A stretch of DNA of 64,000 bases. Source: Arachidicoccus terrestris. GTDB taxonomy: Bacteria > Bacteroidota > Bacteroidia > Chitinophagales > Chitinophagaceae. The notes under the pieces are model-generated. The model was not told the DNA's origin and searched no databases. It saw nothing but the letters and a program-made list of their open reading frames with translations. Positions 1 through 9,725 of the stretch are shown here, piece by piece. A program made the position numbers and the translations under genes. Position 1 is the stretch's first letter. The number at the start of each line of letters is the position of its first letter. The stretch spans positions 3,844,001 through 3,908,000 of the forward strand of contig NZ_CP083387.1 of assembly GCF_020042345.1 (NCBI RefSeq). Direction: 5' to 3'.

Positions 1-200
1 GATTGACATAAAAATAGGGAATATCAAAGACTTAAAAAAACGAACAGTAAAATTAGGATTATTTTATCCCATAACTGGCCGAAAAATTCTCCAAAATACT
101 CATTAGCAATTATTTTGCCATTTTATTTTGCCTGGAATTTTCAAGCTAAATATTTTGTACGGCAGCCGGATTTTTAGCGCCGATTTAGGCATAAATTTCG

Positions 201-230
201 TAGCTTTACGCCTTACATGCAAGGCGTAAA
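201..230 (+). promoter_or_regulatory. gyrA leader: -7-like box overlapping a 10-bp inverted repeat
   Basis: A perfect inverted repeat, TTTACGCCTT / AAGGCGTAAA with a 6-nt loop, occupies 205-230, 27 nt before the gyrA ATG. A weak -7-like TAGCTTTA (201-208) overlaps its left arm. There is no T-run after the right arm, so an intrinsic terminator is unlikely. An operator or a leader hairpin is inferred. The rest of 1-257 is AT-rich with no gene I can support. Confidence 0.45.
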
Positions 231-257
231 TTCGCTTTAGATATTTTTTAATTATAT

Positions 258-2951
258 ATGGAAGAAAATAAAGATTTGTTACCCGAAGAAACGGGTGATC
301 ATGACCGGATTATTCCCGTCAATATCGAAACTGAAATGAAAACCGCCTACATCGATTATTCGATGAGCGTTATTGTCGGAAGAGCGTTACCCGATGTCCG
401 CGACGGGTTTAAACCCGTTCATCGCCGCGTTCTTTACTCTATGAATGAGTTAGGGAATCATAGCAATAAACCTTATAAAAAGTCTGCCCGTATCGTCGGG
501 GAGGTAATGGGTAAATACCACCCTCACGGTGACTCTTCAATTTATTTTACAGTCGTCAGGATGGCCCAGGATTTTACCATGCGTTATACGTTGGTGGATG
601 GCCAGGGTAATTTTGGTACCCAGGACGGGGATAGCCCGGCTGCCATGCGTTACACTGAGATCCGCCTGTCCAAGCTGGCAGAAACGATGTTGGAAGATAT
701 CGAAAAAGATACAGTGGACTTTCATCTGAATTTTGATGATTCCCTGGAGGAACCCAGTGTATTGCCTACCAGGATTCCTCAGCTTTTACTCAACGGTTCC
801 AGTGGGATCGCCGTTGGTATGGCGACCAATATGATGCCTCATAATCTTACGGAGGTTGTTGACGGATGTTTGGCCTATGTTGACAATAGGGACATCGCGA
901 TTGAGGATTTAATGAAAATAGTCAAAGCGCCTGATTTCCCGACAGGGGGAATCATCTTTGGCATGGATGGAGTGAGACAAGCCATGATGACTGGCCGCGG
1001 ACGTGTCATGGTCCGAGGCAAATGCCATGTGGAGACCAAAGAGTCAGGAAGGGAAAAGATCGTTATTACAGAAGTACCGTATCAAGTCAGTCTGGATGGA
1101 CTTACTGATAAGATCGGTCAATTAGCGACCAATAAAGTGGTAGAAGGAATAGCCTATGTTAATAATGAGACGAGTAAAAGAGGGGGTATCCGTATTGTTG
1201 TAGAACTCAAAAGAGATGCCGTGGCCAATGTGGTCATCAACCAACTCTATAAATATTCTGAGCTGCAAACCAGTTTTGGGATTAATAATGTGGCAATCTG
1301 TAAAGGGCGCCCACGTACGCTAAATCTCAGACAACTGATCGCTGAATTCATTGAATTCAGAATGGATGTAGTCATCCGCAGGTCCAAATTCGAACTTAAG
1401 AAAGCAGAGGAGAAAGAACATCTTTTAAGAGGTTATCTAATTGCACTGGATAATTTGGACGAAGTGATCCGGATTATTCGTGAGTCTACCAATCCGGCTG
1501 AGGCTAAAGAAAATCTGGTCGCCGCACAGCTGAAACTTAAAAATTCTCAAATTATCCAACTCCTGGGTGAAGCGACCTCAAATGAATTCCTAGATGAAGT
1601 GCAGGCACAGGCCATTTTAGAAATGAGATTGCAACGGCTTACCGGCATGGAAAGAGAAAAGATCCAGGCTGATTATAATGAGCTTATGCAGTTTATCGCC
1701 AAATTGAAGCATTTACTCGCCAATGAGGACGCCCGTTATGATGTGATCAAGGAAGAGCTTCTGGAGGTTAAAAATAAATATGGAGATGAAAGAAAGAGCA
1801 CCATTGAGTATAACGCCAACGACATTAGTATCGAGGACTTGATTGAAGAGGAAGATGTGGTCATTACGATCTCTCATCTGGGTTATATTAAACGAACTTC
1901 GGCCTCTGAATACCGCCAACAAAGACGTGGTGGCCGTGGAGGCAAGGGAGCCGCTACCAGAAATGAAGATTACGTTGAGCATTTATTCGTAGCTTCTACC
2001 CATGACACCATGATGTATTTTACAGAAAAAGGGCGGGTGTTTTGGCTGAAAGTCTATGAAATACCGGAAGGAGAGAAGAATGCAAAAGGCAGAGCCATTC
2101 AGAATCTGATTCAGATACCCGGTGACGATAAAGTGAGAACGATTATCAATGTGAAGAAACTAACGGACGAAACCTATGTAAATAGTCATTATGTTGTTTT
2201 ATGTACCAAGAAGGGAATTATTAAGAAGACGGCGCTTAAAGATTTTAGCCGCCCCAGGGCTACAGGGGTAAACGCCATCACAGTTAACGAAGGAGACGAA
2301 TTACTGGAAGCTATGTTAACAGATGGCCAAAGTGAAATCATGCTGGCGGTTAAGAGCGGTCGGGCGATCCGTTTCCCTGAAGCCAAGGTGCGTCCAACCG
2401 GCCGGGGTGCCATTGGTGTAACGGGTATAGAGGTAGATGCGAAAGATGACGAAGTGGTCGGCATGATCCATGTAGATAAAGAAGATTTAGATCATACTGT
2501 ATTGGTTGTCAGTGAGAAAGGGTACGGTAAGCGGACCCGGATCATTGATGAGATGGGAGAAGATGTTTATCGTGTAACCAACAGGGGAGGCAAAGGTGTA
2601 AAAACAATTAATGTAACGGAAAAAACTGGCAAGCTTGTTGGTATATTAAATGTTACAGAAAAGCATGATCTGATTATCACCTGCAAATCAGGTATCACAC
2701 TGCGTACGGATGTGGCGGCAATTAAGGAAGCAGGTAGAAACACGCAGGGGGTTATCCTGATTCGTCTGGATGACGGCGATGAAATTGCAGCTATTTCTAA
2801 AATTGATGAACAGCAAATGGAAGAACCGGCCGAGGAGATAATTGCAGAAGGAGCAGATGTTATCCCGTCGGAGACTTCTAGCGGGGATAACGATCAATCT
2901 GAAAAAGATGACGATCTGCCAGATGCAAAAAGGGACATTGAAGAAATGTAG
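258..2951 (+). CDS. gyrA: DNA gyrase subunit A
   Basis: This is the DNA-cleaving subunit of the type IIA topoisomerase that, with GyrB, introduces negative supercoils using ATP. At 897 residues it has the usual length. The catalytic tyrosine is Tyr132 in AAMRYTE, preceded by the quinolone-determining segment [10 protein letters not shown] (residues 88-97). The GyrA box [10 protein letters not shown] lies near residue 555, which marks gyrase rather than topoisomerase IV. The beta-pinwheel C-terminal domain follows and ends in an acidic tail from about residue 850. The residue matching E. coli Asp87 is Phe97; this may be lineage-typical. The gene stands alone with a hairpin in its leader; a secreted TPR protein follows 76 nt downstream on the same strand. 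Confidence 0.98.
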   Translation: MEENKDLLPEETGDHDRIIPVNIETEMKTAYIDYSMSVIVGRALPDVRDGFKPVHRRVLYSMNELGNHSNKPYKKSARIVGEVMGKYHPHGDSSIYFTVVRMAQDFTMRYTLVDGQGNFGTQDGDSPAAMRYTEIRLSKLAETMLEDIEKDTVDFHLNFDDSLEEPSVLPTRIPQLLLNGSSGIAVGMATNMMPHNLTEVVDGCLAYVDNRDIAIEDLMKIVKAPDFPTGGIIFGMDGVRQAMMTGRGRVMVRGKCHVETKESGREKIVITEVPYQVSLDGLTDKIGQLATNKVVEGIAYVNNETSKRGGIRIVVELKRDAVANVVINQLYKYSELQTSFGINNVAICKGRPRTLNLRQLIAEFIEFRMDVVIRRSKFELKKAEEKEHLLRGYLIALDNLDEVIRIIRESTNPAEAKENLVAAQLKLKNSQIIQLLGEATSNEFLDEVQAQAILEMRLQRLTGMEREKIQADYNELMQFIAKLKHLLANEDARYDVIKEELLEVKNKYGDERKSTIEYNANDISIEDLIEEEDVVITISHLGYIKRTSASEYRQQRRGGRGGKGAATRNEDYVEHLFVASTHDTMMYFTEKGRVFWLKVYEIPEGEKNAKGRAIQNLIQIPGDDKVRTIINVKKLTDETYVNSHYVVLCTKKGIIKKTALKDFSRPRATGVNAITVNEGDELLEAMLTDGQSEIMLAVKSGRAIRFPEAKVRPTGRGAIGVTGIEVDAKDDEVVGMIHVDKEDLDHTVLVVSEKGYGKRTRIIDEMGEDVYRVTNRGGKGVKTINVTEKTGKLVGILNVTEKHDLIITCKSGITLRTDVAAIKEAGRNTQGVILIRLDDGDEIAAISKIDEQQMEEPAEEIIAEGADVIPSETSSGDNDQSEKDDDLPDAKRDIEEM

Positions 2952-3027
2952 AATGGATGCAACGGACATAGTTTAATCAAATCAAGGATATAAATTAAAA
3001 GACATTCAGTTAACTAAAAAAAACAAA

Positions 3028-4389
3028 ATGAAAAGGATTGTATTCTCATTTTTGCTTCTCGGAATTACCGCTGGAGCATGGGCACAAAAACCTGTCAAAT
3101 TTAAAAAGGATGATGTAGTCAAACTTTTGGTGGAGAAGAAATACACCGATGCGAAGGATTTGATTGATAAAGTTTTGGCCAATCCTAAAGAACAGGACAA
3201 TAAAGAAGCTCTTACTTATAAAGCAGTTATTTACGCTAATCTTGCATCTGACTCTGCTCAGGCGGCTAATTATCCGGATGCCTTACAGACCAGCGCATCT
3301 ACATTGGATCAGTTACAACAGAATACAGACACCGCGGCATTTAATAAGTTGATGCGTGAGGACCAGGGTATTAATGCCGTATCGGTCGTGTATTCCAAAT
3401 CTTTTAATAATGGTCTTAATAAGTTTAAGGATACAGCTTGGGATGAGGCTTATAAAAGTTTCTACAATGCATACAAATGGGCAGATTATATTACCAAAAA
3501 TGGTTTTAGTCAGAACCCCGACAGAAACGCAATAGATACATTTACCGTTTTATATACTGGTTTCGCAGCACAGAACGCATCCAGATATAATCAGGAAAAC
3601 GGCGGTTCATTCCAAAATCCCGCTATGGCAGACTCTGCAATGTCTATGTATCAGAAATTAGCTGAACGTAATATCGCCACGAAGGATATGGCAGCCATGT
3701 ATCAGTTTATGATTCAGTATTATCAGGTTAAAAAGGATAAGGCAAATACAGATAAATACTTAGCGCTCGCGAAAAAGAATTATCCCGATAAAAGTGATCT
3801 CTGGAGTCAGATTGAGACACAGGCGATGTTGGCTGGAGGTAGTGTAAACGACATTATTAACAATTACAAACAAAAAGATGCCGGTGGACAAATGACAGAA
3901 GCGCAATATATTGAAATTGCACAGACACTCGCCAACGCTGAAAAATCTACTCAGGATACTGCGGAGATAGCCGCTGCGAAAGCTGCTTCCATCGATGCAT
4001 ATGCGAAAGCGTTTAATTTGAGCCAAAATGGGATATATGCTTTTAACGTCGGTATTTTGAACTACCAGAAATTTAGCGCACTGGATGATGAGTATTATGC
4101 TAATAAGGGTGAAGAGGCAGAGAAGAAGGCCAGAAGAGATGCGATTGAGAAAGAGCAAGCTCCTATTGCAGACTCGTCAATTACATGGTTGACAAAAAGC
4201 TTTGATATTCTTTCCAACAAACAGGATAGGGATAAAAATGAAGTGGTCTCCCTAAACCGCGCTGTCGATATTATAGCAAATCTCTATAGCTGGAAAATGA
4301 ACAAGGCCAGAGGACATGATCCCAAGGCTTATGATAAATACAATGCGTTGTTTCAGAAGTTTGATGGTTTACATGATTCTTTCAAATAA
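3028..4389 (+). CDS. secreted TPR-like protein of unknown role
   Basis: This 453-residue protein begins with a clear signal peptide (MKRIVFSFLLLGITAGAWA, cleavage before Gln20), so it is predicted to be periplasmic or exported. The remainder is soluble and helix-rich, with repeated alternation of Ala/Tyr/Leu positions (for example EALTYKAVIYANLASDSAQA and EAYKSFYNAYKWADY) typical of degenerate tetratricopeptide repeats. I see no enzymatic motif and no lipobox. It follows gyrA by 76 nt, so read-through is possible, and it ends in a strong terminator. Proteins of this shape are common in Bacteroidota as envelope scaffolds; the specific function is unknown. Confidence 0.85.
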   Translation: MKRIVFSFLLLGITAGAWAQKPVKFKKDDVVKLLVEKKYTDAKDLIDKVLANPKEQDNKEALTYKAVIYANLASDSAQAANYPDALQTSASTLDQLQQNTDTAAFNKLMREDQGINAVSVVYSKSFNNGLNKFKDTAWDEAYKSFYNAYKWADYITKNGFSQNPDRNAIDTFTVLYTGFAAQNASRYNQENGGSFQNPAMADSAMSMYQKLAERNIATKDMAAMYQFMIQYYQVKKDKANTDKYLALAKKNYPDKSDLWSQIETQAMLAGGSVNDIINNYKQKDAGGQMTEAQYIEIAQTLANAEKSTQDTAEIAAAKAASIDAYAKAFNLSQNGIYAFNVGILNYQKFSALDDEYYANKGEEAEKKARRDAIEKEQAPIADSSITWLTKSFDILSNKQDRDKNEVVSLNRAVDIIANLYSWKMNKARGHDPKAYDKYNALFQKFDGLHDSFK

Positions 4390-4416
4390 GAAGATTGACT
4401 GTATATAAATTTGGTG

Positions 4417-4448
4417 ACAGCCCTGTTTATTTAATTAATCAGGGCTGT
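4417..4448 (+). terminator. intrinsic terminator after the TPR gene
   Basis: A 9-bp perfect stem ACAGCCCTG / CAGGGCTGT encloses a 14-nt AT-only loop and is followed by TTGTAT. It lies 28 nt after the stop codon of the gene ending at 4389. Confidence 0.75.
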
Positions 4449-4715
4449 TTGTATAGAGGAAGCTCTGTTTGTATTTTAATTATAATTGGGTACAATTCAT
4501 GAATTATTCGGTGAAAATGATTTTTTTTAGCCTGCTTCCATTAAACTTTAAGGGCAAATATCCTATCTATATACACAGAAAGGATAATGAAGCTGCGTAT
4601 GGCCACCGCCTCTGATTATCTGAAAACCTACATGAAATTTACCGCATTCCGGATGAAGTGACAGGCCCGATAAGGTGTGTTTTATGTGATTATATCATTA
4701 TTTAAATCTACAAAC

Positions 4716-5273
4716 ATGAAAAAAGCAATATATATATGGATGCTGTGTTTGGGTGGACTTTTTTTTAGTCAACAAAGTTTTGCCCAAAGAGGCCATGGCC
4801 ACGATCAGAGGGGGCATTACAGCGGAAAGTCTTATAGAAAGGCTCAGAAACATTATCGTAAAAGCCACGCAAAAGCCTACAAGCATTATCAAAAACAGGG
4901 ACATTATTATAGCAATCGCGGTCATTACAGTGGCAGAAGCCATTATAACAGCAGAAGAATTGTGAGGGCTCCCAGAAGGTCATACAGAGTCGCACCATGG
5001 GCAGGCCGGCACCATTACCACTATAACCGCCATGTGTATTTTCCAGACTATCATGCATTCTATGACGCACGCAGGCATGGATATGTATATAGAAACAGGG
5101 GGCGTTGGATATTTTCCGAGGCAGTACCCAGTTTTATGGTGGGATTGAACTGGAATAACGTTAGGCTGCAGTATTTACAGGGTGTCCCTGTAAGTGCTTA
5201 CCCGCAGAACTACTATGATACATATAGCAGCAGATATCCGGCAGTATCTTTTAACCTGAATTTGAATTTATAG
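4716..5273 (+). CDS. secreted His/Tyr/Arg-rich basic protein
   Basis: I start this at ATG 4716 because a signal peptide begins there (MKKAIYIWMLCLGGLFFSQQ, cleavage after SFAQ); an upstream ATG at 4677 would add 13 residues before it. The mature part of about 160 residues is very rich in His, Tyr, Arg and Ser, with repeated GHYSG/KHYRK-type stretches over residues 22-90. It ends in a more ordinary segment (WIFSEAVPSFMVGLNWNNVR). The composition suggests a cationic, possibly metal-binding or matrix-associated exported protein. No family is recognised. It is monocistronic with its own terminator at 5336. Confidence 0.75.
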   Translation: MKKAIYIWMLCLGGLFFSQQSFAQRGHGHDQRGHYSGKSYRKAQKHYRKSHAKAYKHYQKQGHYYSNRGHYSGRSHYNSRRIVRAPRRSYRVAPWAGRHHYHYNRHVYFPDYHAFYDARRHGYVYRNRGRWIFSEAVPSFMVGLNWNNVRLQYLQGVPVSAYPQNYYDTYSSRYPAVSFNLNLNL

Positions 5274-5335
5274 ACATAGGTAAGCCTGCGGTATTGAAAA
5301 GAACAAGTCAATGGCTACCATAAGTATAGAGAAGG

Positions 5336-5371
5336 GCGGGCTACCTGAATAAATTGGGTGGTCCGCTTTTC
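5336..5371 (+). terminator. intrinsic terminator
   Basis: GCGGGCTACC pairs with GGTGGTCCGC (10 bp including two G-U pairs) and is followed by TTTTCTT. It is 62 nt after the stop of the His-rich gene and separates it from the convergent rdgB. Confidence 0.75.
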
Positions 5372-5397
5372 TTATTGGTAAAACTGCTTAAGAAAAG

Positions 5398-5979
5398 CTA
5401 TTTTAGCTTGCGTTTTAGAAATTCGATGAGTTGCGTTGTGGCCTTCTTACGATGACTGAACTTGTTTTTTTCTTCCATGGTCATCTCTGCAAAGGAGTGT
5501 TCGCTACCATCTGGTATAAATATCGGGTCGTATCCAAAACCACTTTCTCCCGTAGGTCGCTCTGTGATCCTGCCCGTACAAATTCCCTCAAAATAGTAGG
5601 TCTGATGTTCCCAAATCAGTGCGATGACAGTTCTGAACTGCGCCTGACGCATCGCCTTACCTTGCATCTTTTCTAACAGAAGTTCAATATTTTGCCTGTC
5701 TGTTGCTTTATCGCCGGCAAACCTGGCGCTTTTCACGCCTGGCGCTCCACCTAATGCAGTGACTTCAAGTCCACTGTCTTCACTGAAACAATTTTTGCCG
5801 GTTAGGTGAGAAATGGTCTGTGCTTTTTCCAGAGCGTTATCCTGTAAGGTGTCATGTGGTTCTGGAATCTCTATAATGATACCTGCTTCCTTTAGAGGTA
5901 GGATGTGAATCTTATCGCCGATTACGTTTCTGATTTCTCTGACCTTATTGGGATTATTCGTCGCAAATATGAGTTCCAT
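5398..5979 (-). CDS. rdgB: XTP/dITP diphosphatase (non-canonical purine NTP pyrophosphatase)
   Basis: RdgB/HAM1-family enzyme that hydrolyses ITP, dITP and XTP to the monophosphate plus pyrophosphate, cleaning the nucleotide pool. At 193 residues it has the family length. The N-terminus ELIFATNNPNKVREI is the hallmark nucleotide-binding start. SEDSGLEV carries the metal/catalytic Asp, GAPGVKSARFAG follows, and the C-terminus has SGFGYDPIF and the SHR motif (FSHRKKA). It lies 17 nt after the gene starting at 6560 and is probably co-transcribed with it. Confidence 0.96.
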   Translation of the reverse strand: MELIFATNNPNKVREIRNVIGDKIHILPLKEAGIIIEIPEPHDTLQDNALEKAQTISHLTGKNCFSEDSGLEVTALGGAPGVKSARFAGDKATDRQNIELLLEKMQGKAMRQAQFRTVIALIWEHQTYYFEGICTGRITERPTGESGFGYDPIFIPDGSEHSFAEMTMEEKNKFSHRKKATTQLIEFLKRKLK

Positions 5980-5996
5980 AACAAGTATATATAAGG

Positions 5997-6560
5997 TTAT
6001 CCTTTAAGATGAAAAAATTGTTGAAGTGCGTTCCAAAGTTTCATTTTTTCTGCTTTTGCCTCCTGCGTTGTACTCATCATAGCAGACAGTGGGGCGGCCA
6101 GCAGAAAATGGCTCTGGTCAACCTTCTGAGATTGATAAGGCGGAAAAGTGAACTGAAGTTGCAACTGCGCCGGGCTGAGGCCAAAGATCAGAAAATGAGT
6201 GCACTCCGGATCCTTGCTTAATTCAATATAGCTGCGTGGCGTTCTGGCGTAATTGATCAAGGCAACATCTGTTATGGAGAGTTTACAGGCTTTCAGGATA
6301 TTGGTCAGGAACTCCAGCTCCTTATCTCCTATAAATACGCTAGACTTATCCTCTACCAGAATAGCGATCTGGCGGTTGTTTGAGCCCAACCACCATTTTT
6401 TAATTTCTGCCGGGTTTTGAACAATATTTGGCTTTTCCGGTGAATTAATTTCATTACCTTTGAGTACCAATTTTGCTGAAAGCGAGGGTGTTGGTTCTGT
6501 AATAACGAGCACGTCTTTGTATAATCCGGCTAACACGAATTCAGGCAATTGCGTATCCAT
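5997..6560 (-). CDS. conserved-looking protein of unknown function upstream of rdgB
   Basis: A 187-residue soluble protein with no signal peptide or membrane segment. It alternates hydrophobic strands and helices: LAGLYKDVLVITEP near the start, then RQIAILVED, a helix FLTNILKACKLSITDVALIN, and ECTHFLIFGLSP. A small Rossmann-like alpha/beta fold is plausible. The helix-strand pattern is faintly like the DNA polymerase III psi subunit (HolD), but that is only a resemblance by eye. It is the first gene of a two-gene operon with rdgB, divergent from ilvE, with a -7 box at 6586-6593. Confidence 0.7.
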   Translation of the reverse strand: MDTQLPEFVLAGLYKDVLVITEPTPSLSAKLVLKGNEINSPEKPNIVQNPAEIKKWWLGSNNRQIAILVEDKSSVFIGDKELEFLTNILKACKLSITDVALINYARTPRSYIELSKDPECTHFLIFGLSPAQLQLQFTFPPYQSQKVDQSHFLLAAPLSAMMSTTQEAKAEKMKLWNALQQFFHLKG

Positions 6561-6585
6561 AATTATTGAATTATAAACATTTGGT

Positions 6586-6593
6586 CAAATATA
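6586..6593 (-). promoter_or_regulatory. -7 promoter box for the unknown gene-rdgB operon
   Basis: TATATTTG on the minus strand matches the Bacteroidota -7 consensus TAnnTTTG, 26 nt before the ATG at 6560. No clear -33 TTG is seen. The ilvE promoter must overlap this 52-nt divergent spacer. Confidence 0.5.
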
Positions 6594-6612
6594 CATTTAA
6601 ATTTCAGATTTT

Positions 6613-7677
6613 ATGAGCGAGTCTTTAGCTATTAAAGTTTCCAAAACTGATTCCAGCCGGTTGCCACAGGTGGAACTCAAAAATATTCATTTTGGGCATG
6701 TTTTCACGGATCACATGCTGGTGGCAGATTATACCGATGGGAAATGGCAGCAGGTGGAGATTAAACCCTATCAGCCATTAACATTTGCACCTTCTCTGGC
6801 TGCTATACATTATGGCCAGTCTATATTCGAAGGGATTAAGGCCTATAAAAACACCAAAGGGGAAGCCGTGATCTTCCGTCCGGAAGAGAATTTTAAGCGT
6901 TTTAATCAATCGGCAGTGCGTATGGAAATGCCGGAGGTTCCCAGTGAGATATTTATGGAGGGTATGAAACAATTGATCAATCTGGACAAGGATTGGATTC
7001 CCGCCATGGAAAACCATTCTTTGTATATCCGTCCTTTTATGTTCGCCACTGATGAGTTTATTGGCGTACGCCCATCCGGTTCCTATAAATTCATTATTAT
7101 TTTGAGTCCGACCGGACCTTATTATGATAAGCCGATGCGTATTGCTGTTGAAGAAAAATACACGAGGGCTGCTCCGGGAGGCGTCGGTGAGGCCAAGAAT
7201 GCGGGTAACTATGGCGGTAGCCTGAAGCCTGCACAGGATGCCATCCGCAACGGTTTTGATCAGGTACTGTGGACGGATGCTTTTGAGCATAAATGGTTAC
7301 AGGAAGTTGGAACGATGAATGTGTTTTTTGTACTCAAGGATGCAGTCGTCACGCCTTCGCTGGAAGAAGGTACTATTTTAGATGGGGTTACCCGTAAAAG
7401 CGCTATTGTTGTTCTTCGTGAAATGGGTCTTAATGTGGAAGAAAGAAGAGTCAATGTAGAGGAGTTAATTCAGGCTTATGATAACGGTGATTTTGTGGAA
7501 GCCTTTGGTACTGGGACCGCTGCAACAATTTCCAGAATTAAAGAATTAAGCTATAAAGACAAGCATATGGTTTTTGATCTGGACAAAGCGGAGGTCTCAA
7601 GGGAACTGGCTAAAAGACTAAATGATATCCGCATCGGTGTGACCGAGGACAAACATGGTTGGATCGTGAAGCTATAG
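6613..7677 (+). CDS. ilvE: branched-chain amino acid aminotransferase
   Basis: Class IV PLP aminotransferase that interconverts Leu, Ile and Val with their 2-oxo acids using 2-oxoglutarate/Glu. At 354 residues it resembles the BCAT-type branch. Visible motifs are IHYGQSIFEGIKAYK (residues 65-79), the PLP lysine Lys195 in EAKNAGNYGGSL, EVGTMNVFFV, and the phosphate-binding end DGVTRKSAI with GTGTAATIS later. It is divergent from the rdgB operon and ends in a long hairpin. No other branched-chain pathway genes are adjacent. Confidence 0.95.
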   Translation: MSESLAIKVSKTDSSRLPQVELKNIHFGHVFTDHMLVADYTDGKWQQVEIKPYQPLTFAPSLAAIHYGQSIFEGIKAYKNTKGEAVIFRPEENFKRFNQSAVRMEMPEVPSEIFMEGMKQLINLDKDWIPAMENHSLYIRPFMFATDEFIGVRPSGSYKFIIILSPTGPYYDKPMRIAVEEKYTRAAPGGVGEAKNAGNYGGSLKPAQDAIRNGFDQVLWTDAFEHKWLQEVGTMNVFFVLKDAVVTPSLEEGTILDGVTRKSAIVVLREMGLNVEERRVNVEELIQAYDNGDFVEAFGTGTAATISRIKELSYKDKHMVFDLDKAEVSRELAKRLNDIRIGVTEDKHGWIVKL

Positions 7678-7741
7678 GTATTGATCGGCCGGCGCAGATG
7701 GATTTACTGCATGGCTGAAGATGAGTTTTGAAAACCGCAGA

Positions 7742-7798
7742 AAAGAAGCACAACTGGTTTCACTACTATGGGTAGTTTGAAATCTGTTGTGCTTCTTT
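7742..7798 (+). terminator. long intrinsic terminator after ilvE
   Basis: A 13-bp perfect stem AAAGAAGCACAAC / GTTGTGCTTCTTT encloses a second stem (TTTC..ACTAC / GTAGT..GAAA), giving an extended hairpin 64 nt after the ilvE stop. The A-rich left and T-rich right arms make it potentially bidirectional. The remainder of the 7678-7994 spacer holds only the promoter box below. Confidence 0.75.
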
Positions 7799-7843
7799 GT
7801 ATTTAGACAGGCGGCTGACAATGGATTTTTGCCTTATTTTTCT

Positions 7844-7851
7844 TATTTTTG
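7844..7851 (+). promoter_or_regulatory. candidate -7 box for the antiporter gene
   Basis: TATTTTTG fits TAnnTTTG. It lies 143 nt before the ATG at 7995, so the leader would be long, and no good -33 element is visible. Confidence 0.3.
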
Positions 7852-7994
7852 TGCTTTACAATATCAGCTATAAAAGGCTGGCTATTTTGACAATCCCATA
7901 TCGCGAATATGGCGAAATAGCATTGTATTTTACCGGATTTGCTGCAATTTAGAGGCCTGAATCGCTTTTTTAATCGCTTTATATTAAATCATTT

Positions 7995-9614
7995 ATGGGG
8001 CATGAAAACCTGATACACCAAAATCTCTTACTGATTTTAGCTTTATTCTTCGCGATGGCATTGTTATATGTCTTAAGTCAGCGCTTTCGGATATCCTATC
8101 CGATTTTTCTGGTGATAGGTGGACTGGGCATAAGTCTGATACCAGGTGTACGGCCTATCAGTATTGATCCGGATTTGATTTTCCTCATATTTTTACCACC
8201 GCTACTTTTTGAAGCCGCCTGGTATACTTCATGGAATGATTTCTGGAAATGGAAGCGGTCAATCTTCTCCCTGGGTTTTGGTTTGGTGATTATGACCTCA
8301 CTTGCGGTAGCTTTTTTTTCTGTGAATATCATTCCCGGATTTACGTTTGCTCTCGGATGCTTGCTGGGAGGAATTGTTTCTCCGCCTGATGCGGTAGCGG
8401 CAACCTCAGTGCTAAAGGGGCTTAAAATGCCAAGACGAGGTCTCGTCATCCTGGAGGGTGAGAGTCTGGTGAATGATGCTGCCTCCCTGACTGTTCTGAG
8501 ATTTGCAATAGCTGCTATTTTAACCAGTCAGTTTGTTTTCAGGGTAGCGGCAACTAATTTTATGATCCTGTCTGTGATGGGAATTTTTGTGGGATTAGTG
8601 ATTGCTCATTTGCTTTATTTTATTTTGAGATATTGGGCTAAATCCTCAAGTATTACGACACCTATTACATTGATTGCTCCTTATATCATGTACGTTGTGG
8701 CGGAGTATTTTAACTGGTCCGGTGTACTGGCGGTTGTCAGCGGAGGTTTGTTCCTTTCATTTAGGTCCAGTGATTTTTTAAATTACCATACCCGTCTGCA
8801 GACACAGGAGGTCTGGGCCACTGTGGGATTCTTACTGAATGGTTTTGTATTTATCCTGATCGGGCTGGAGTTGAAACAAATTATCCATAGCCTGGAGGGT
8901 TATTCTATTGAAGAGGCGATCCGGTATGCTTTGGTCATTAGTGTGATCGTTATAGTCATCCGGATTATTCTGGTTTATCTGGCGCTTTTTTTACCAAGGT
9001 TATTGTCTTCCAAAATCAGAAATGAGGAACGTAGTCCGGGGCTTAAACTGCCCTTTGTCATCGGATGGGCAGGTATGCGTGGGGTGGTTTCACTGGCTTC
9101 TGCATTGGCGATTCCTATTACGCTGTCCGATGGAACTGACTTTCCTCATAGAAACCTGATTCTCTTTATTACATTCATAGTTATCTTGGTAACACTGGTG
9201 TTCCAGGGATTAACCTTGCCATTCTTCATTAAATTCCTGAAACTGAAAGAAATTGACGACTACCGGCCCGAGGTGGAACAGCTCGAAGAAATTCGGTTAA
9301 GACTCAGTAAAGACTCGCTGAACTATATGGATAAGCATTACGGTAAGGAATTACAGGAATATGAAAGTATGGCTAAGATCAAAGAGCAGATCATGCGCAG
9401 TATTACAATGAGCGAGCTCAATTTGTCGGAGCAAAATGATGAAGCAACTGCCCGGTCTGAACGTAAACTGAACCGGAAGGTCCTGCAGGAACTGGTCAAA
9501 CTGCGTCGATCGTTATTACATACGATCCGCTATGAGAAAAAGTATGACGATAGTGTCATCAGGGATATGGAGCACAGTCTGGACCTGGAAGAGGCACGGT
9601 TGGCTAAATATTAA
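7995..9614 (+). CDS. CPA1-family Na+/H+ antiporter (NhaP-like)
   Basis: Inner-membrane monovalent cation/proton antiporter of 539 residues. The first 410 or so residues form a dense series of about 12 hydrophobic segments. LIFLIFLPPLLFEAAW, GGIVSPPDAVAATSVLKGL and ILEGESLVNDAASLTVL are the classic CPA1/NHE motifs; the SPPDA and ND acidic residues line the ion site. GWAGMRGVVSLASALAIP is the late conserved helix. A charged cytoplasmic tail of about 120 residues (410-539) with coiled-coil-like heptads follows, probably regulatory. The preferred ion (Na+ versus K+) cannot be told from sequence. Confidence 0.93.
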   Translation: MGHENLIHQNLLLILALFFAMALLYVLSQRFRISYPIFLVIGGLGISLIPGVRPISIDPDLIFLIFLPPLLFEAAWYTSWNDFWKWKRSIFSLGFGLVIMTSLAVAFFSVNIIPGFTFALGCLLGGIVSPPDAVAATSVLKGLKMPRRGLVILEGESLVNDAASLTVLRFAIAAILTSQFVFRVAATNFMILSVMGIFVGLVIAHLLYFILRYWAKSSSITTPITLIAPYIMYVVAEYFNWSGVLAVVSGGLFLSFRSSDFLNYHTRLQTQEVWATVGFLLNGFVFILIGLELKQIIHSLEGYSIEEAIRYALVISVIVIVIRIILVYLALFLPRLLSSKIRNEERSPGLKLPFVIGWAGMRGVVSLASALAIPITLSDGTDFPHRNLILFITFIVILVTLVFQGLTLPFFIKFLKLKEIDDYRPEVEQLEEIRLRLSKDSLNYMDKHYGKELQEYESMAKIKEQIMRSITMSELNLSEQNDEATARSERKLNRKVLQELVKLRRSLLHTIRYEKKYDDSVIRDMEHSLDLEEARLAKY

Positions 9615-9640
9615 GGCTACGGGCCCATTATGCCGGTTTA

Positions 9641-9654
9641 CCGCTTTAAAGCGG
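9641..9654. promoter_or_regulatory. palindrome in the antiporter-araC spacer
   Basis: The perfect 14-bp palindrome CCGCTTTAAAGCGG lies 27 nt after the antiporter stop and 42 nt before the -7 box of the AraC gene. It has no T-run, so it could be a regulator site or a weak terminator stem. Confidence 0.35.
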
Positions 9655-9695
9655 CTGTTAACCGTTCTTGACATAAGGGATTAAAGGATAGGTGG

Positions 9696-9703
9696 TATCT
9701 TTG
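9696..9703 (+). promoter_or_regulatory. -7 box of the AraC-family gene
   Basis: TATCTTTG matches TAnnTTTG 22 nt before the ATG at 9726. A TTG at 9668-9670 is 25 nt upstream, longer than the 20-nt spacing seen at two other genes here. Confidence 0.5.
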
Positions 9704-9725
9704 CCGTCTAACAAAAAAATATCCT

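Noticed and set aside
4589-4663. 24-codon ATG frame before the His-rich protein gene
   Set aside because: Too short and without supporting signals; likely chance.
6778-7290. 170-codon antisense frame over ilvE
   Set aside because: Opposite a well-conserved aminotransferase; no motifs of its own.
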